Assembly (NCBI GenBank): GCA_947589575.1
Contig: CANQBM010000006.1
Span: 46,312-110,311, forward strand
Reading direction: 5' to 3'
Source of the DNA: an uncultured Clostridia bacterium
GTDB lineage: Bacteria > Bacillota > Clostridia > Oscillospirales > Acutalibacteraceae
Length of the DNA: 64,000 nucleotides
Each line of letters opens with the position of its first letter. Position 1 is the stretch's first letter. Positions 26,247 through 36,175 of this stretch are shown in pieces. Both the position numbers and the translations under genes were made by a program. The notes beneath the pieces were generated by a model. The model saw only the letters and a program-made list of their open reading frames with translations, did no database searches and was not told the origin of the DNA.

Positions 26247-26672
26247 TTAAATAATTCCCCTTCTGAGCGCTTCTTCAATGAGTTTCGGCTGAATTAACGG
26301 ATATGTCCAGTTATCCGGAAGCGTGTCAGAAATAATAATTTTTTCAATTTCGCTATGCAGCTCTTTCTCAAAGCTTTTTATGTCAGCATAATAAAGCATA
26401 CCAAAGGTTTCTTCGCCGTTAAAATTATCTTCATCGGTAACTGAATAAGCGCAAATAGGTTTAATACGGAAATCCAACGCCCCTGTTTCCTCATATAATT
26501 CTCTTTTCGCTGTTTCAAATATATTTTCATTCGGTTCTCTGTGACCGCCCGGCGCCTCATATGTTTCTCTCTGCCTATGCTTGCAAAGCACCCATTTTCC
26601 ATTATGCTTTGAAATTATTACAGCGAATTTTAACAGCTTATCATCAGCATTATCGTAAAATTTCACTTCCAT
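26247..26672 (-). CDS. Nudix hydrolase
   Basis: A 141-residue protein with a complete Nudix box, GGHREPNENIFETAKRELYE followed by ETGA, which binds Mg2+ and cleaves a nucleoside diphosphate linked to another group. The domain N-terminus FAVIISKHNGKWVLCKHR fits. Close to the HAD gene downstream and the broken lipase gene upstream. The substrate is unknown. Confidence 0.9.
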   Translation of the reverse strand: MEVKFYDNADDKLLKFAVIISKHNGKWVLCKHRQRETYEAPGGHREPNENIFETAKRELYEETGALDFRIKPICAYSVTDEDNFNGEETFGMLYYADIKSFEKELHSEIEKIIISDTLPDNWTYPLIQPKLIEEALRRGII

Positions 26673-26693
26673 ATAAACATTCTCCTTAATTAT

Positions 26694-27863
26694 CTATAAG
26701 CAATTAATCATATCAAGAAGATTCAGATAGTATTCTCTGACATCATTTTTCTTAAACATACCTCCCTGAAGTGACATATGATCACCATCATATGTGGGCA
26801 TTATGTTCCATATACCTGTTTTAACATTATTTTTATCATATTCCTTTTGCTCTGCACCTATCGGGGCAATTGCCGAAATTGTATTTACTAGTCCGTCGTT
26901 TTGCCGCCAGCCTTCGTCAATAACAAAGCCCTTTTCAGTAACCCCTGTGTATTTACCCATCAGCTTTGCGCTTTTGACATACAGGATTTCCGTTTTGCTT
27001 TCATCAGGATAATATGTTCCGTCATCGGCGGGCAAAGTCGAGGTGCATGGGACAGAAAAATAATATATATTTTCAAGCGTTTCAATATTTTCATTCATTT
27101 CAAGAGCATTATCAATATACATATCATAGGAGGCATTGTCCTCTTTAATTCTGCCGTCGTCGTTATCCTTGCCGGCAAGAGAAACAAGACCTGAAAGGAA
27201 AGTCTGTACTCTTTCCTTAAAGCTCTCGGGCTTATCTGCGTCAGAGTCAATATTATATGCGCTTGTACCGTTATGCGGCGCGGCGAGTGTGGTCAGGCTG
27301 TATATCCAGTCTGCCTTTCCTCCCTTGAATAAGTCAGAAAGCTCTTCTTCATCAGTTACTTTTTTCTCAGCCTCGCTTCCGTTTGCCATAAGCTGTGAAA
27401 GCATCCTTACCGTTGCACCGCCGAAGGAATGACCGAGCAGATTAATTTTATTTTACGAATCCCATTTGTCAATCAATGGATTTTCTCTGTAATCTGTTCC
27501 GTATCTTTCATGCTTACAGCGTTCACTGTGCTCCCTGCCGTAATCAACAATTCTTCCTGTTAACTGAGCATACAGCTCACAGGCTCTGTCCCACGCGCTT
27601 CCCTGAGGTGAAACGGACGCGGCATAGCAGTCATAACCCTGCTCGTTAAGGTATTTCATTAGGTCGCCGCCAAACATTCCCCAGTACGGCATAATTTTAT
27701 ACTGACTGTCATAGCTGCCCCAGCCTGACAATCCGTGAACAAATACAAATTTATAATTAGTGTTCCAGTTGCCGGTTTCAATCTTCGCGGCGGGCTGACT
27801 CGAGCAGGCAGATAGCAATACAGCTACACAAATAATAACGGATATCAGCTTTACTTTTTTCAT
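26694..27863 (-). pseudogene. Lipase-like alpha/beta hydrolase lipoprotein, interrupted by an in-frame stop
   Basis: The track shows two leftward ORFs (27453-27872 and 26694-27404) that lie in one frame. Read through, they form a single lipoprotein (signal ending LLSACSS) of about 389 codons. A TAA at 27455-27453 interrupts it, and the next residues are NKINLLGHSFGG, the nucleophile elbow with the catalytic Ser. The upstream part has FVFVHGLSGWG, the oxyanion loop. The second part has the ATG-initiated ORF with LTTLAAPHNGTSAYN and the His near DHMSLQGG. The full sequence resembles bacterial secreted triacylglycerol lipases. The stop, or a sequencing error, removes function. The start at MKKVKL follows TAGGTGG. 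Confidence 0.8.
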
Positions 27864-27872
27864 AATAACCAC

Positions 27873-29207
27873 CTATGTTAAATTATTATAATTCTTTTCA
27901 AATTTTTCTTTCCACGTTGTTTCGATTTCTTTTCTCCATTTCAAAGCGGCTTCGGTCATTTCACTGCAAAGATGAGGCAGCCTTTCCGCAAGGTTTTCCT
28001 TTTCACCCGGGTCCTTTTCCAAATCCGATAAAAAGACGTCCTCTCTTTTTTCCCCGCCTTCAACAAGCTGCCCGTTAAGCACAAGCTTATATTTTCCTTT
28101 TCGTACTGCGGTCTGATTTTCCATTTCCCAAAACAGATACTCATGGGTCGAGCCGCCCTCCCCTTTTATCATTGGGAGCAGACTGGTTCCGTCAAGCTCG
28201 TAATCCTCACAGTTTCCGCCGCAAAGCTCCAGAACAGTCGGGAAAATATCAGTCGCAATATGCGGTGTGTCAACAACTCTTTGACCAATTTTACCGTGCC
28301 AGCTTAATATCGCGGGTATTCTTATTCCGCCCTCAAAAAGGCTGAACTTATGGCCTGTGAATTTTCCTGTTGTTCCGCCGTAATAGTAATCCTCTGTGCC
28401 GTCAAGCCAGTTTCTCGACTCGCGTGAGGGTCCGTTATCACTCTGAAAATAAATAATCGTATTGTCAAGAAGCCCCTGCCTCTCAAGCTCTGCTCTGATT
28501 TCTCCTACTCCGTCGTCCACCGCACTGATCATTGCCGCCATAATCCGCCTGTCCTTAGGAAGATGAGAAAATCTTTTTAAATATTTCTCAGGCGCGTGCA
28601 TCGGATAATGAGGCGCATTATATGAAACGTATAACATAAACGGCTCACTCTTATGATTTTGAATAAACTCTATACTTTTTCCGGTTATGCGCTCGGTCAT
28701 ATACTCTCCGTTTGCGTAAACCTCTTTTTCATTTTCCCAAAGGTCGTGCACAGGGTCTGTATTGCCGTCAGCCATTCCCCAGTAGAAAATATGCGAGTAG
28801 TAATCAACGCATCCCGCAAGAAATCCCGAAAATTCATCAAAACCGTTGCTGTTGGGTCTGCATTCATCCTTAAGCCCTAAATGCCATTTACCTGTTATTC
28901 CCGTAACATACCCTAATTTTTTAAGCGCTGCCGCGATAGTAGGCACCTTTGGAGTTAAACCCGACGCTCTGCGGTGACCGGCAAGTATGGATCTCACCCC
29001 TGCGTTTGCGGGATACCTTCCCGTAAGCAGCGCCGCCCTTGACGGAGAACACACGGGCGATGCCGAGTACATTGATGTGAAACGTATGCCGTCTCCCGCC
29101 AGCGCGTCAATATTAGGGGTTTTAAAATCAGTTGCTCCCATACAGCTTAAATCGCCGTAGCCCTGATCGTCTGTCATAATAATTATTACATTCGGTTTAT
29201 TGCTCAT
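27873..29207 (-). CDS. Type I sulfatase
   Basis: A 444-residue arylsulfatase-family enzyme. The maturation motif SPVCSPSRAALLTGR carries Cys53, which must become formylglycine (by the anaerobic sulfatase-maturating radical SAM enzyme, not in the window). Metal-binding MTDDQGYGDL and the GKWHLG block are also present, with DNGPSRE later. No signal peptide is visible, so it acts in the cytoplasm or leaves by another route. It removes sulfate esters, likely from host or dietary glycans, and sits in the leftward glycan-catabolism run. Confidence 0.93.
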   Translation of the reverse strand: MSNKPNVIIIMTDDQGYGDLSCMGATDFKTPNIDALAGDGIRFTSMYSASPVCSPSRAALLTGRYPANAGVRSILAGHRRASGLTPKVPTIAAALKKLGYVTGITGKWHLGLKDECRPNSNGFDEFSGFLAGCVDYYSHIFYWGMADGNTDPVHDLWENEKEVYANGEYMTERITGKSIEFIQNHKSEPFMLYVSYNAPHYPMHAPEKYLKRFSHLPKDRRIMAAMISAVDDGVGEIRAELERQGLLDNTIIYFQSDNGPSRESRNWLDGTEDYYYGGTTGKFTGHKFSLFEGGIRIPAILSWHGKIGQRVVDTPHIATDIFPTVLELCGGNCEDYELDGTSLLPMIKGEGGSTHEYLFWEMENQTAVRKGKYKLVLNGQLVEGGEKREDVFLSDLEKDPGEKENLAERLPHLCSEMTEAALKWRKEIETTWKEKFEKNYNNLT

Positions 29208-29219
29208 AGTCTGTCACAC

Positions 29220-30221
29220 CTAAAAATATAAAATTACTCCGCCGTCATTTATTTCGGCGATGATTCCGCCTTCCTGCCCCGTAATAAGTACAGGCGAATG
29301 TGTTATACGTGTTATTCTTCTTAAAGTTCTTTTGTCCGTTTTTTCGGGATTATTTGTAACAACGCATACTTTTGGATTAAGCGTCTTAAGCCAATTTGAT
29401 GTTGTTGATTTTGCATAGCTGTGATGTCCGATTTTAAGCAAATCAACCTTTTTAATCTGAGGCGCGAGTCTGTCCTCATCACCGCTGATATTATCAATAT
29501 CCCCTGAAAGAAACACTCTTGTACCGCCCTTTTCAATCAGCACGCCGAGTGAATTATCATTTTCACCGATATTCTTTTCATCCTCAAATGTTTCCGTGTT
29601 AAAAATACTTATTTTAAAATTACCGAGTATAAACGGTGTATTATCCATATCCGATATAACGGGTATGTTTTTCTTTTCAAGGGCGGAGAGCATTTGGTTA
29701 TAGACCTCTTTATTGTCCCATTTTTCCACCTCGTGAACGGAAATTTTACTTTCATCGTATTTTTTCAGATACGCCCTGTCAACTGATACCGCATCATCTG
29801 AAATAATCGTGTCAAATCCTCCTAAATGGTCGGAATGGGCGTGCGTACCGAGGACAAAATCAAGATGTACCCTGCCCTTTTCATCCGCCGCATAAGTCTT
29901 TATATAGCTTAAAATCTGCTCCTCAAAGCCGTCATATTCAAGCTCCTCAAAGCCGCGCGGATTATCAGAGTCCTCTCCCGCATCTATCAAAGCAAAATGA
30001 TTATCACTCTGAAGCAGGATTGCGTCAGAGCTGTCCGTATTAAGAAAATGGATATAGTCACCGTTTTTATCAAATTCAGACATATCGCTGAATTTTACAG
30101 ATGTCCTGTTTTTTTCAAGTTCATTATCAAGCTTTTGGTTATATAAGAATATACTTAACAGCACAATTAAAACTAACGCAACTATTATGACAAAAACGAG
30201 TAAAATGATTTTCAGCATCAA
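29220..30221 (-). CDS. MBL-fold metallohydrolase, ComEC-like C-domain type
   Basis: A 333-residue protein. One N-terminal membrane helix (IILLVFVIIVALVLIVLLSIFL) anchors it. The metallo-beta-lactamase motif is LGTHAHSDHLGGFD (HxHxDH), with LSGDIDN and IGHHSYAKST supplying further ligands. The order resembles the extracellular nuclease-like domain of ComEC. It may hydrolyse phosphodiesters at the cell surface. It lies 12 bases upstream of the sulfatase gene and 22 bases downstream of the GH36 gene, consistent with one operon. Confidence 0.82.
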   Translation of the reverse strand: MMLKIILLVFVIIVALVLIVLLSIFLYNQKLDNELEKNRTSVKFSDMSEFDKNGDYIHFLNTDSSDAILLQSDNHFALIDAGEDSDNPRGFEELEYDGFEEQILSYIKTYAADEKGRVHLDFVLGTHAHSDHLGGFDTIISDDAVSVDRAYLKKYDESKISVHEVEKWDNKEVYNQMLSALEKKNIPVISDMDNTPFILGNFKISIFNTETFEDEKNIGENDNSLGVLIEKGGTRVFLSGDIDNISGDEDRLAPQIKKVDLLKIGHHSYAKSTTSNWLKTLNPKVCVVTNNPEKTDKRTLRRITRITHSPVLITGQEGGIIAEINDGGVILYF

Positions 30222-30243
30222 TTCCGTATCATTCCAATTTTAA

Positions 30244-32340
30244 TTATATTCTCTTAAGCGTAATAATTAATGAATTCAAAGGTCCGTGGAATTCAAAATC
30301 CAAACCCGCATTCATAAGAAAGCTTCCGCTTCTTTTAATCACATTATCATTATACTTCACTTCATAAAGCTGTTCAGAGTCAAGCCCTGCAAGATTGATA
30401 TGTATAAATTTATCATTAAAAAACGAATTTGCATTTGAGCATATAAAAACGACACTCTGTTCATCATCAGCGTACTGAGTCGCATATATTTTATCCCGCT
30501 TAAAATCCGCGAGACGGTAAAATCTTCCAAACTGAACTGTTTTTCTTATGCTTTTATACAGCCCGATATATTTTCTGTGTATGTCAAGCTCTTCTTTTGT
30601 ATACTTTAAAAGATTTCCGCCGATAGAAAGCGAGCCCTGCATGGATACGTTAAACCGGTAATCAAGATCGTTCGGGCGCTTTCTTCTGTTCGTATCCGTC
30701 ACCCACGCGCGCATACATTTGATGGGATACAAAAGTGAAAAGCCGTGTTGTATTTCAAGTCTGTCGAGGGGGTCTGTATTATCCGATGTCCACACCATAT
30801 CAAAATGTGAAAGAGAACCTAAATCCGCTCTTCCCCCGCCCGACGCGCAACATTCGATTTGCAAATCCTTATATTTTGCCTTTAAAGCGTCTGCAATTTC
30901 ATAGACCGCTTTAATGTGCCTGTACCAAAGCTCCTGCTGATTTTCAAGATTTTCCGCGCCTGTTTCAGAAAACGCTCTGTTCATATCCCATTTGATATAG
31001 CTTATATCGTACTGCGAAAGCATATTGTCCATACAGCTGAACACATATTTCTTAACATCGTATCTTGTAAGATTAAGTACAAGCTGATTGCGTAGTAACG
31101 ACGCTTTTCTCGTGTCATAGTGATACGTCCATTCGGGGTGAGTTCTGAACAAATCCGAATCGGGATTTACCATTTCAGGCTCAAACCAAAGGCCGAACTT
31201 CATTCCGAGTTCTTTCACTCTGTCAATCAAAGGCTTTAAACCGTTCGGGAATTTTTTTTCATTTACGTACCAGTCGCCGAGCCCTGCTCGGTCATTCTTT
31301 CTCTCGCCAAACCAGCCGTCGTCCATAACAAAAAGCTCGCATCCTATTGACGCCGCAATTTCCGCAAGCGCCTGCTGTCCCTCACAGCTAACGTCAAAAG
31401 CGGTTGCCTCCCAACTGTTATAAAGGACAGGCAGCGGTTCTTTTGCGTACCTTACAGGTAAAATATATTCTACGGCATAACTGTTCATCTGATTGCTCAT
31501 CTCAGCAAAGCCGTTAGTATATCCGCAGAAAACAGAAGGTGTAACAAACTCTTCTCCCGCTTTCAGATTATATGAAAAATCAAAATCATTAACACCTATA
31601 ACGGCTCTTGTTGTACCTGAATAATCTCTTGAAAGCTCGACCTTAAAATTACCGCTCCAGGCAAGCGCGCCGAAATAAACCTCCCCCTGCTTTTCGTCTG
31701 CGTTTTGCGAAAGAATAAAGAAAGGATTATTTGTGTGTCCGCTGCCGCCTTTTTTGCTTTCATAGCTTAATACGCCGTTTTTTAGCTCGGTGCTTTCCAT
31801 TCTGAATTCAGCGCCCCACGAGCCGTTGGCGTTTGTTGAGGTATACGGTCTGTGCGACGGAAAATTAAATTCGCCGGAGGCAATCTTATTGAGAATAATC
31901 AAATCACCTGAGTCATTTTTTATTTTAACAAAGCGCTCTATAACATCATAGCCCTCTCTTATTCTGTAACAAAGTGTAACAAGGAGATTATACGGTTCGT
32001 CCTTTAAAACAATTTCCAAAAGTAATGAATTGTCCTTTTGTGTAATTTTGTGGCTGTCATATGTCAGGAGAGTTTCTCTGCATCCGTCTGCGTATTTTGC
32101 AGAAAAAGCATTCGTTCTGTAAACTGTACCGCCGAAGGTTATGTACTCGGTTTTTGAAAGCTCCCTCGCCGAGTGGTTTGAATTTTTCTCCCATCCGTTA
32201 TATGTGGATATATAATCCTCCGCTTTACATGGTTTGCCCCAGTATAAGTGATTGAGAACACCTTCGCAGTCAACCGCCATAACATAATGTGTTGACTTTG
32301 TTTCAATCATAAATACTTTGTTGTTTTCAATTATTTTCAT
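30244..32340 (-). CDS. Alpha-galactosidase, GH36
   Basis: A 698-residue cytoplasmic enzyme with a beta-sandwich N-domain and a TIM barrel. The nucleophile Asp is in ISYIKWDMNRAF, the acid/base Asp region is MVWTSDNTD, and LWFEPEMVNPDSDL, ECCASGGGRADLG and ELFVMDDGWFG are also diagnostic. It releases terminal alpha-galactose from raffinose-type oligosaccharides or glycans. The 96 bases between its start and the GH2 stop suggest a possible separate transcript. Confidence 0.94.
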   Translation of the reverse strand: MKIIENNKVFMIETKSTHYVMAVDCEGVLNHLYWGKPCKAEDYISTYNGWEKNSNHSARELSKTEYITFGGTVYRTNAFSAKYADGCRETLLTYDSHKITQKDNSLLLEIVLKDEPYNLLVTLCYRIREGYDVIERFVKIKNDSGDLIILNKIASGEFNFPSHRPYTSTNANGSWGAEFRMESTELKNGVLSYESKKGGSGHTNNPFFILSQNADEKQGEVYFGALAWSGNFKVELSRDYSGTTRAVIGVNDFDFSYNLKAGEEFVTPSVFCGYTNGFAEMSNQMNSYAVEYILPVRYAKEPLPVLYNSWEATAFDVSCEGQQALAEIAASIGCELFVMDDGWFGERKNDRAGLGDWYVNEKKFPNGLKPLIDRVKELGMKFGLWFEPEMVNPDSDLFRTHPEWTYHYDTRKASLLRNQLVLNLTRYDVKKYVFSCMDNMLSQYDISYIKWDMNRAFSETGAENLENQQELWYRHIKAVYEIADALKAKYKDLQIECCASGGGRADLGSLSHFDMVWTSDNTDPLDRLEIQHGFSLLYPIKCMRAWVTDTNRRKRPNDLDYRFNVSMQGSLSIGGNLLKYTKEELDIHRKYIGLYKSIRKTVQFGRFYRLADFKRDKIYATQYADDEQSVVFICSNANSFFNDKFIHINLAGLDSEQLYEVKYNDNVIKRSGSFLMNAGLDFEFHGPLNSLIITLKRI

Positions 32341-32436
32341 ATAAAATTTCCTCTTTGGTTAATTTGTATAATAATATTTGAATTTGACAAATTTTAAAAA
32401 CCGTAATTATTTTCATAATCACCGCTTAGACAATGA

Positions 32437-34185
32437 TTATATTTTTTCTATCTCTGCTGTTTTTGTATTAAGCTGTCTTATCTGACTGTAAATTTCATCA
32501 CTGAATTTTTTCTTTCTGTCATATGTATAAAGCCCGTTCTGCTCCTGCTCAATATCATAAAGCTGGGTGTAGCAAAAGCCGAACATTTTTTTATTGCTTA
32601 TAATTGCATCGGTCAGTCCGCAGTACCTATTAGCAAACTCCTGCGCGGTTTTAACGTCCTCACCATATCCCCACGGCTTATAAGCTCTGTCAGCCGTCCA
32701 TTTTATTCCCCCGTACTCACTTATAAACACAGGCTGTCCGCCGTATTTCTGCCTGCCGGGATTATCTGTTAGAACGTGCTCGTAAAGATAATTCTCGGTT
32801 ACAAAGCGGTCATAATTACGCCTGAATTTTTCTACGTCAAAATTATAATCGTGAAGATCATATATATCCGTTTTAACGTGAAAATTACCGCTTGTGTCTA
32901 TGCACGGTCTTGTAGGGTCAACTGTTTTTGTGTATTCATATACCATTTTAAGTAATGGGTCGTACTGCTTTCTTCCTCTGTAATCCCACGTCTCGTTAAA
33001 CGGGCACCAGCCTATGATTGAGGGGTGGTTAAAATCTCTTTGAAGAGCATCGCTCCATTCGTTAAGAAATACATCAACACTTTTGGGATTTGAATAATCG
33101 AGCCCCCAGTTGGCGTATTCACCCCAAACAATATACCCTGCCTTGTCGCAGAAGTACAAAAATCTCGGGTCAAAAACCTTTTGATGAAGTCTGGCGCCGT
33201 TAAAACCAAGCTCTGTTGAAAGTCTTATATCTTGTTCAAATTCATCGTCATTTTGAGCGGTATATATACCCCTTTTATAAAATCCCTGGTCAAGAACAAG
33301 CCTTTGAAAAACACTTTTTTCGTTAATAAGAAATTTATACCCGTCAAGGCGAATATTTCTGAGCCCGAAATAGCTTTTGACATAATCTCTATCGAATGTA
33401 AACTTCAGCTCATAAAGCCTGCCGTTTCCTATCACCCACGGATGTATCTCATTAAGCTTAATCTGCAAAATGCAATTTCCCGCTGCACATTCGGCGTATG
33501 CCTCACCTGCAAATTTTCCTTCATAAAATGCCTGACAGCTAAAGCTGCCCTTGCCGATTAATTCAGCTGAAACAGTAACTGTACCATTATTGACATCGGG
33601 ATATATCTTAAAGCTCTTTATGTAATTTTGAGGTACGTATTCAATATATACGTTCTGCCAAATACCCGTTGTTCTTGTGTAATCGCAGTGATGACTTTTA
33701 AGCTGTTCGCTCTGTTTTCCGCGTATAACAAAAGGATTTTTAACATCGTCCTCGCAGAGAATAAATATTTCGTTTTCTCCGTCAACAATATATTCAGTTA
33801 TATCAAAACAAAATGATGTATATCCGCCCTTGTGCCTGCCTGCTGATTTTGAATTGACCAAAATGGTTGTTAGATGGTCGGCAGCGCCGATATGTAAAAA
33901 CACCCTTTCGTCAGTCTTTTTCAACGTGATTGTTTTTCTGTACCACACCATATTGACAAAGCCGGTATAGCCTATTCCCGAAAGCTCGCTTTCAATACAA
34001 AACGGTACATTTATTTTATGAGTGTACTCTCCTCTTTTCCTTATATCAACCGCAGTTTTTTCATCATCGGAAAACTTAAAACCCTTTGTCCCTTTCTTAA
34101 ATCCGAAATCCCATTTTCCGTTCAGACTTTCCCATTTTTCTCTTTCAAATTGCGGATTCGGGTGATTTGAATTAATACAGCTCAT
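32437..34185 (-). CDS. Glycoside hydrolase family 2 protein
   Basis: A 582-residue GH2 enzyme with jelly-roll, immunoglobulin-like and barrel domains. The acid/base Glu is in GWCPFNETWDYRG and the nucleophile Glu in PVFISEYGG. An N-terminal GH2 sugar-binding domain (WYRKTITLKK) is present. Members are beta-galactosidases, beta-glucuronidases or beta-mannosidases; this short form cannot be assigned further. No signal peptide. It starts 10 bases downstream of the metallophosphoesterase stop. Confidence 0.9.
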   Translation of the reverse strand: MSCINSNHPNPQFEREKWESLNGKWDFGFKKGTKGFKFSDDEKTAVDIRKRGEYTHKINVPFCIESELSGIGYTGFVNMVWYRKTITLKKTDERVFLHIGAADHLTTILVNSKSAGRHKGGYTSFCFDITEYIVDGENEIFILCEDDVKNPFVIRGKQSEQLKSHHCDYTRTTGIWQNVYIEYVPQNYIKSFKIYPDVNNGTVTVSAELIGKGSFSCQAFYEGKFAGEAYAECAAGNCILQIKLNEIHPWVIGNGRLYELKFTFDRDYVKSYFGLRNIRLDGYKFLINEKSVFQRLVLDQGFYKRGIYTAQNDDEFEQDIRLSTELGFNGARLHQKVFDPRFLYFCDKAGYIVWGEYANWGLDYSNPKSVDVFLNEWSDALQRDFNHPSIIGWCPFNETWDYRGRKQYDPLLKMVYEYTKTVDPTRPCIDTSGNFHVKTDIYDLHDYNFDVEKFRRNYDRFVTENYLYEHVLTDNPGRQKYGGQPVFISEYGGIKWTADRAYKPWGYGEDVKTAQEFANRYCGLTDAIISNKKMFGFCYTQLYDIEQEQNGLYTYDRKKKFSDEIYSQIRQLNTKTAEIEKI

Positions 34186-34195
34186 TCAATCCCTC

Positions 34196-35554
34196 CTAAA
34201 TATCAATAGTACAGTTATAATCCATCTGCCTTTCGTCGCCTATTGTAGACAATACAAAAGCATCAATGTCCGACAGGAGAGGATTTGACGCGCCTGCCTT
34301 TTTTTCAATAATATGGGTAACAGGGTGCAGACGTTTAAGGAGTTTTTCAACAGCGTCATACATAGGCGTTCCCTTAACGTACGGCTCATCTCCTACAAAA
34401 ACATTTCTGACAAGCTCTACGCCAATGTCTTTAACTAATCTGTCCCCTATTGATTTATCAACCTTAAAGAAAAGAAATTTTCCTAATTTTTTAAGGGTAA
34501 GTTTTTGAAGTAATTTGCCGACTGCTGTTACAGGCACCTTTAGCTTTTTATTCTTTTCAGGACCGCCGAACAGCCTTGTAAAGAAAGCAAAATCATATGC
34601 CATAGCGTCAATTATGTCGGTTATCATTCTGTCAAACCGCCACCTAAAATACTCTTCGGCAGTCCGTCCTCCCTTGTCCCATTCAAAATCTTCTATAGTA
34701 AAGGAGCTTATGTCAGCCTTTTCTCCGTCAATAACAACCTTTCTGTAAGCGCACGGGCATCCGACAAAACAGCCTGTCTGAACGTCTGTTATTGTATTAT
34801 TGTTTTTTGTAGTGTACTGTGTAACCGCCTGCGCGTGCATATGGCCTGTAAAAATAAGATTAAGTCCGGCATCGGCAAATTCATTTGCCCTTTTTTCCCA
34901 GTCGGTTAATTTGGCGTCACCTATAAGATTCATTACCGGAGAAAACGGCAGAAGCGGATAATGAGTCATTGCAAATATGTAATCACCCTCATCGTGAGCT
35001 TTCTTAATCTCATTAAGTGCCCATTCCATCTGGCTGTCCCACAAACCCTTGAAATCCTTGCAATCACCGTCACAGTTAAGAGCGAGGAGTCTGTATCCCT
35101 CTTTTAGTTTCGCGACATAGGACATTGATGGCTTATGCTCTGATATTGCAGAATCAAAGCCGAAATCCCTATAAAAATCTCTCAGTTCATCTCTCGGCAT
35201 ACCCTTGACCGGAATTAAATTTTCTCCGTCAAACTCAACAGGATTTCCTCTGTAATCGTGGCGCGCGGTAATAATATAAATTTCCTTGCCCTGTTCCTTC
35301 AGCTTATAAAGTTTTTCTCTGAAACCGACATGACTTTGATATTCTCCGCGGTATACAAGGTCACCGGGTATAAGGATAATATTAGTATCATCGTCATCAG
35401 CCAGCTTTTTAAAGCCCGCGTCAATAATCGCTCCTGTTTCGGCAACGCATTTCTGGTCTGTCCTGCTTCTCTCCTCATATGCCTTCCCCTCTGCCTTAAA
35501 AGAGGTGTCAAAATAGTGCGTATCAGTCACAAGAAAGAATTTTAATTTATCCAT
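34196..35554 (-). CDS. Calcineurin-like metallophosphoesterase, long form
   Basis: A 452-residue phosphoesterase. Metal motifs: VTDTHYFD, IPGDLVYRGEY, TARHDYRGN (GNHD-like with Gly-Asn replaced), FAMTHYPLL and FTGHMHAQ. The C-terminal 170 residues form an all-helical extension. Neighbours suggest a role beside glycan catabolism, though the actual phosphodiester substrate is unknown. It leads the GH2/GH36/MBL/sulfatase gene run. Confidence 0.82.
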   Translation of the reverse strand: MDKLKFFLVTDTHYFDTSFKAEGKAYEERSRTDQKCVAETGAIIDAGFKKLADDDDTNIILIPGDLVYRGEYQSHVGFREKLYKLKEQGKEIYIITARHDYRGNPVEFDGENLIPVKGMPRDELRDFYRDFGFDSAISEHKPSMSYVAKLKEGYRLLALNCDGDCKDFKGLWDSQMEWALNEIKKAHDEGDYIFAMTHYPLLPFSPVMNLIGDAKLTDWEKRANEFADAGLNLIFTGHMHAQAVTQYTTKNNNTITDVQTGCFVGCPCAYRKVVIDGEKADISSFTIEDFEWDKGGRTAEEYFRWRFDRMITDIIDAMAYDFAFFTRLFGGPEKNKKLKVPVTAVGKLLQKLTLKKLGKFLFFKVDKSIGDRLVKDIGVELVRNVFVGDEPYVKGTPMYDAVEKLLKRLHPVTHIIEKKAGASNPLLSDIDAFVLSTIGDERQMDYNCTIDI

Positions 35555-35635
35555 ATTTTCCCCCCTGAAAAATCATATATATTCTTTTTCACATTCAATT
35601 CAGATTCACATTCAATTCAGAATGTCCTGATTTAT

Positions 35636-35675
35636 AAAAAAGCCTTGAAAGCGCAATACTACTTTCAAGGCTTTT
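35636..35675 (-). terminator. Terminator downstream of tRNA-Ala
   Basis: AAAAGCCTTGAAAG / CTTTCAAGGCTTTT stem with a run of T on the minus strand, immediately after the tRNA. Confidence 0.85.
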
Positions 35676-35677
35676 GC

Positions 35678-35753
35678 TGGTGGAGCATAGGGGACTTGAA
35701 CCCCTGACCCCCACACTGCCAGTGTGATGCGCTCCCAACTGCGCTAATGCCCC
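35678..35753 (-). tRNA. tRNA-Ala (anticodon GGC)
   Basis: A 76-base cloverleaf on the minus strand beginning GGGGCAT and ending ATGCTCC plus ACCA, with the CCA encoded. The D-arm is AGCGCAGTTGGGAGCGC. The anticodon loop CTGGCAG gives GGC, which reads GCC/GCU alanine codons. The T-arm is AGGGGTTCAAGTCCCCT. Followed by a terminator. Confidence 0.95.
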
Positions 35754-35909
35754 ATATCGGGCTTATAAAAAGCCCATCGTAAATTTCTTTAAATATCTGT
35801 GTTAAGACAATAATACCGTTAAGCATAATTATCCCTGTTTATACTATAACAGAATATTTAGAATAAATAAAGAAAAATTTTAAACTGTTAATATTTTTTA
35901 ATAATATTA

Positions 35910-36056
35910 TCAGTTTTCCTCTTTTTCGCAACTGAGTCCCTCTCCGCCGGGTCCGTCTTTACGTTCTCTTTCATCAGGATAATACTTAAGATTGTTGTTT
36001 GTCCATTGATTGTTTCCTGCGTTTTTTTTATTTTCTTTATTTTTTGACTTTTTCAT
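35910..36056 (-). CDS. Small 48-residue hydrophilic protein (missed by the ORF track)
   Basis: An ATG at 36056 preceded by GGGGGTGATAAA opens a 48-codon frame ending TGA at 35910. The N-terminus is Lys/Asn-rich (MKKSKNKENKKN) and the end is charged, with KYYPDERERKDGPGGEG. The strong ribosome site and ordered composition support a real gene. Similar short proteins with a YPDExxRxDGPGG ending are familiar from Clostridia but have no function I can name. A link to sporulation is possible but not shown. Confidence 0.6.
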   Translation of the reverse strand: MKKSKNKENKKNAGNNQWTNNNLKYYPDERERKDGPGGEGLSCEKEEN

Positions 36057-36175
36057 TTTATCACCCCCTTATACTATTATTTGTAATATCTTTCAAATCT
36101 TTTTTGACAATAAATACTAAAAATTAAGAGTAATTCAATAATGAATCACTCCCAATTATTTTTAAATAACTGCAT

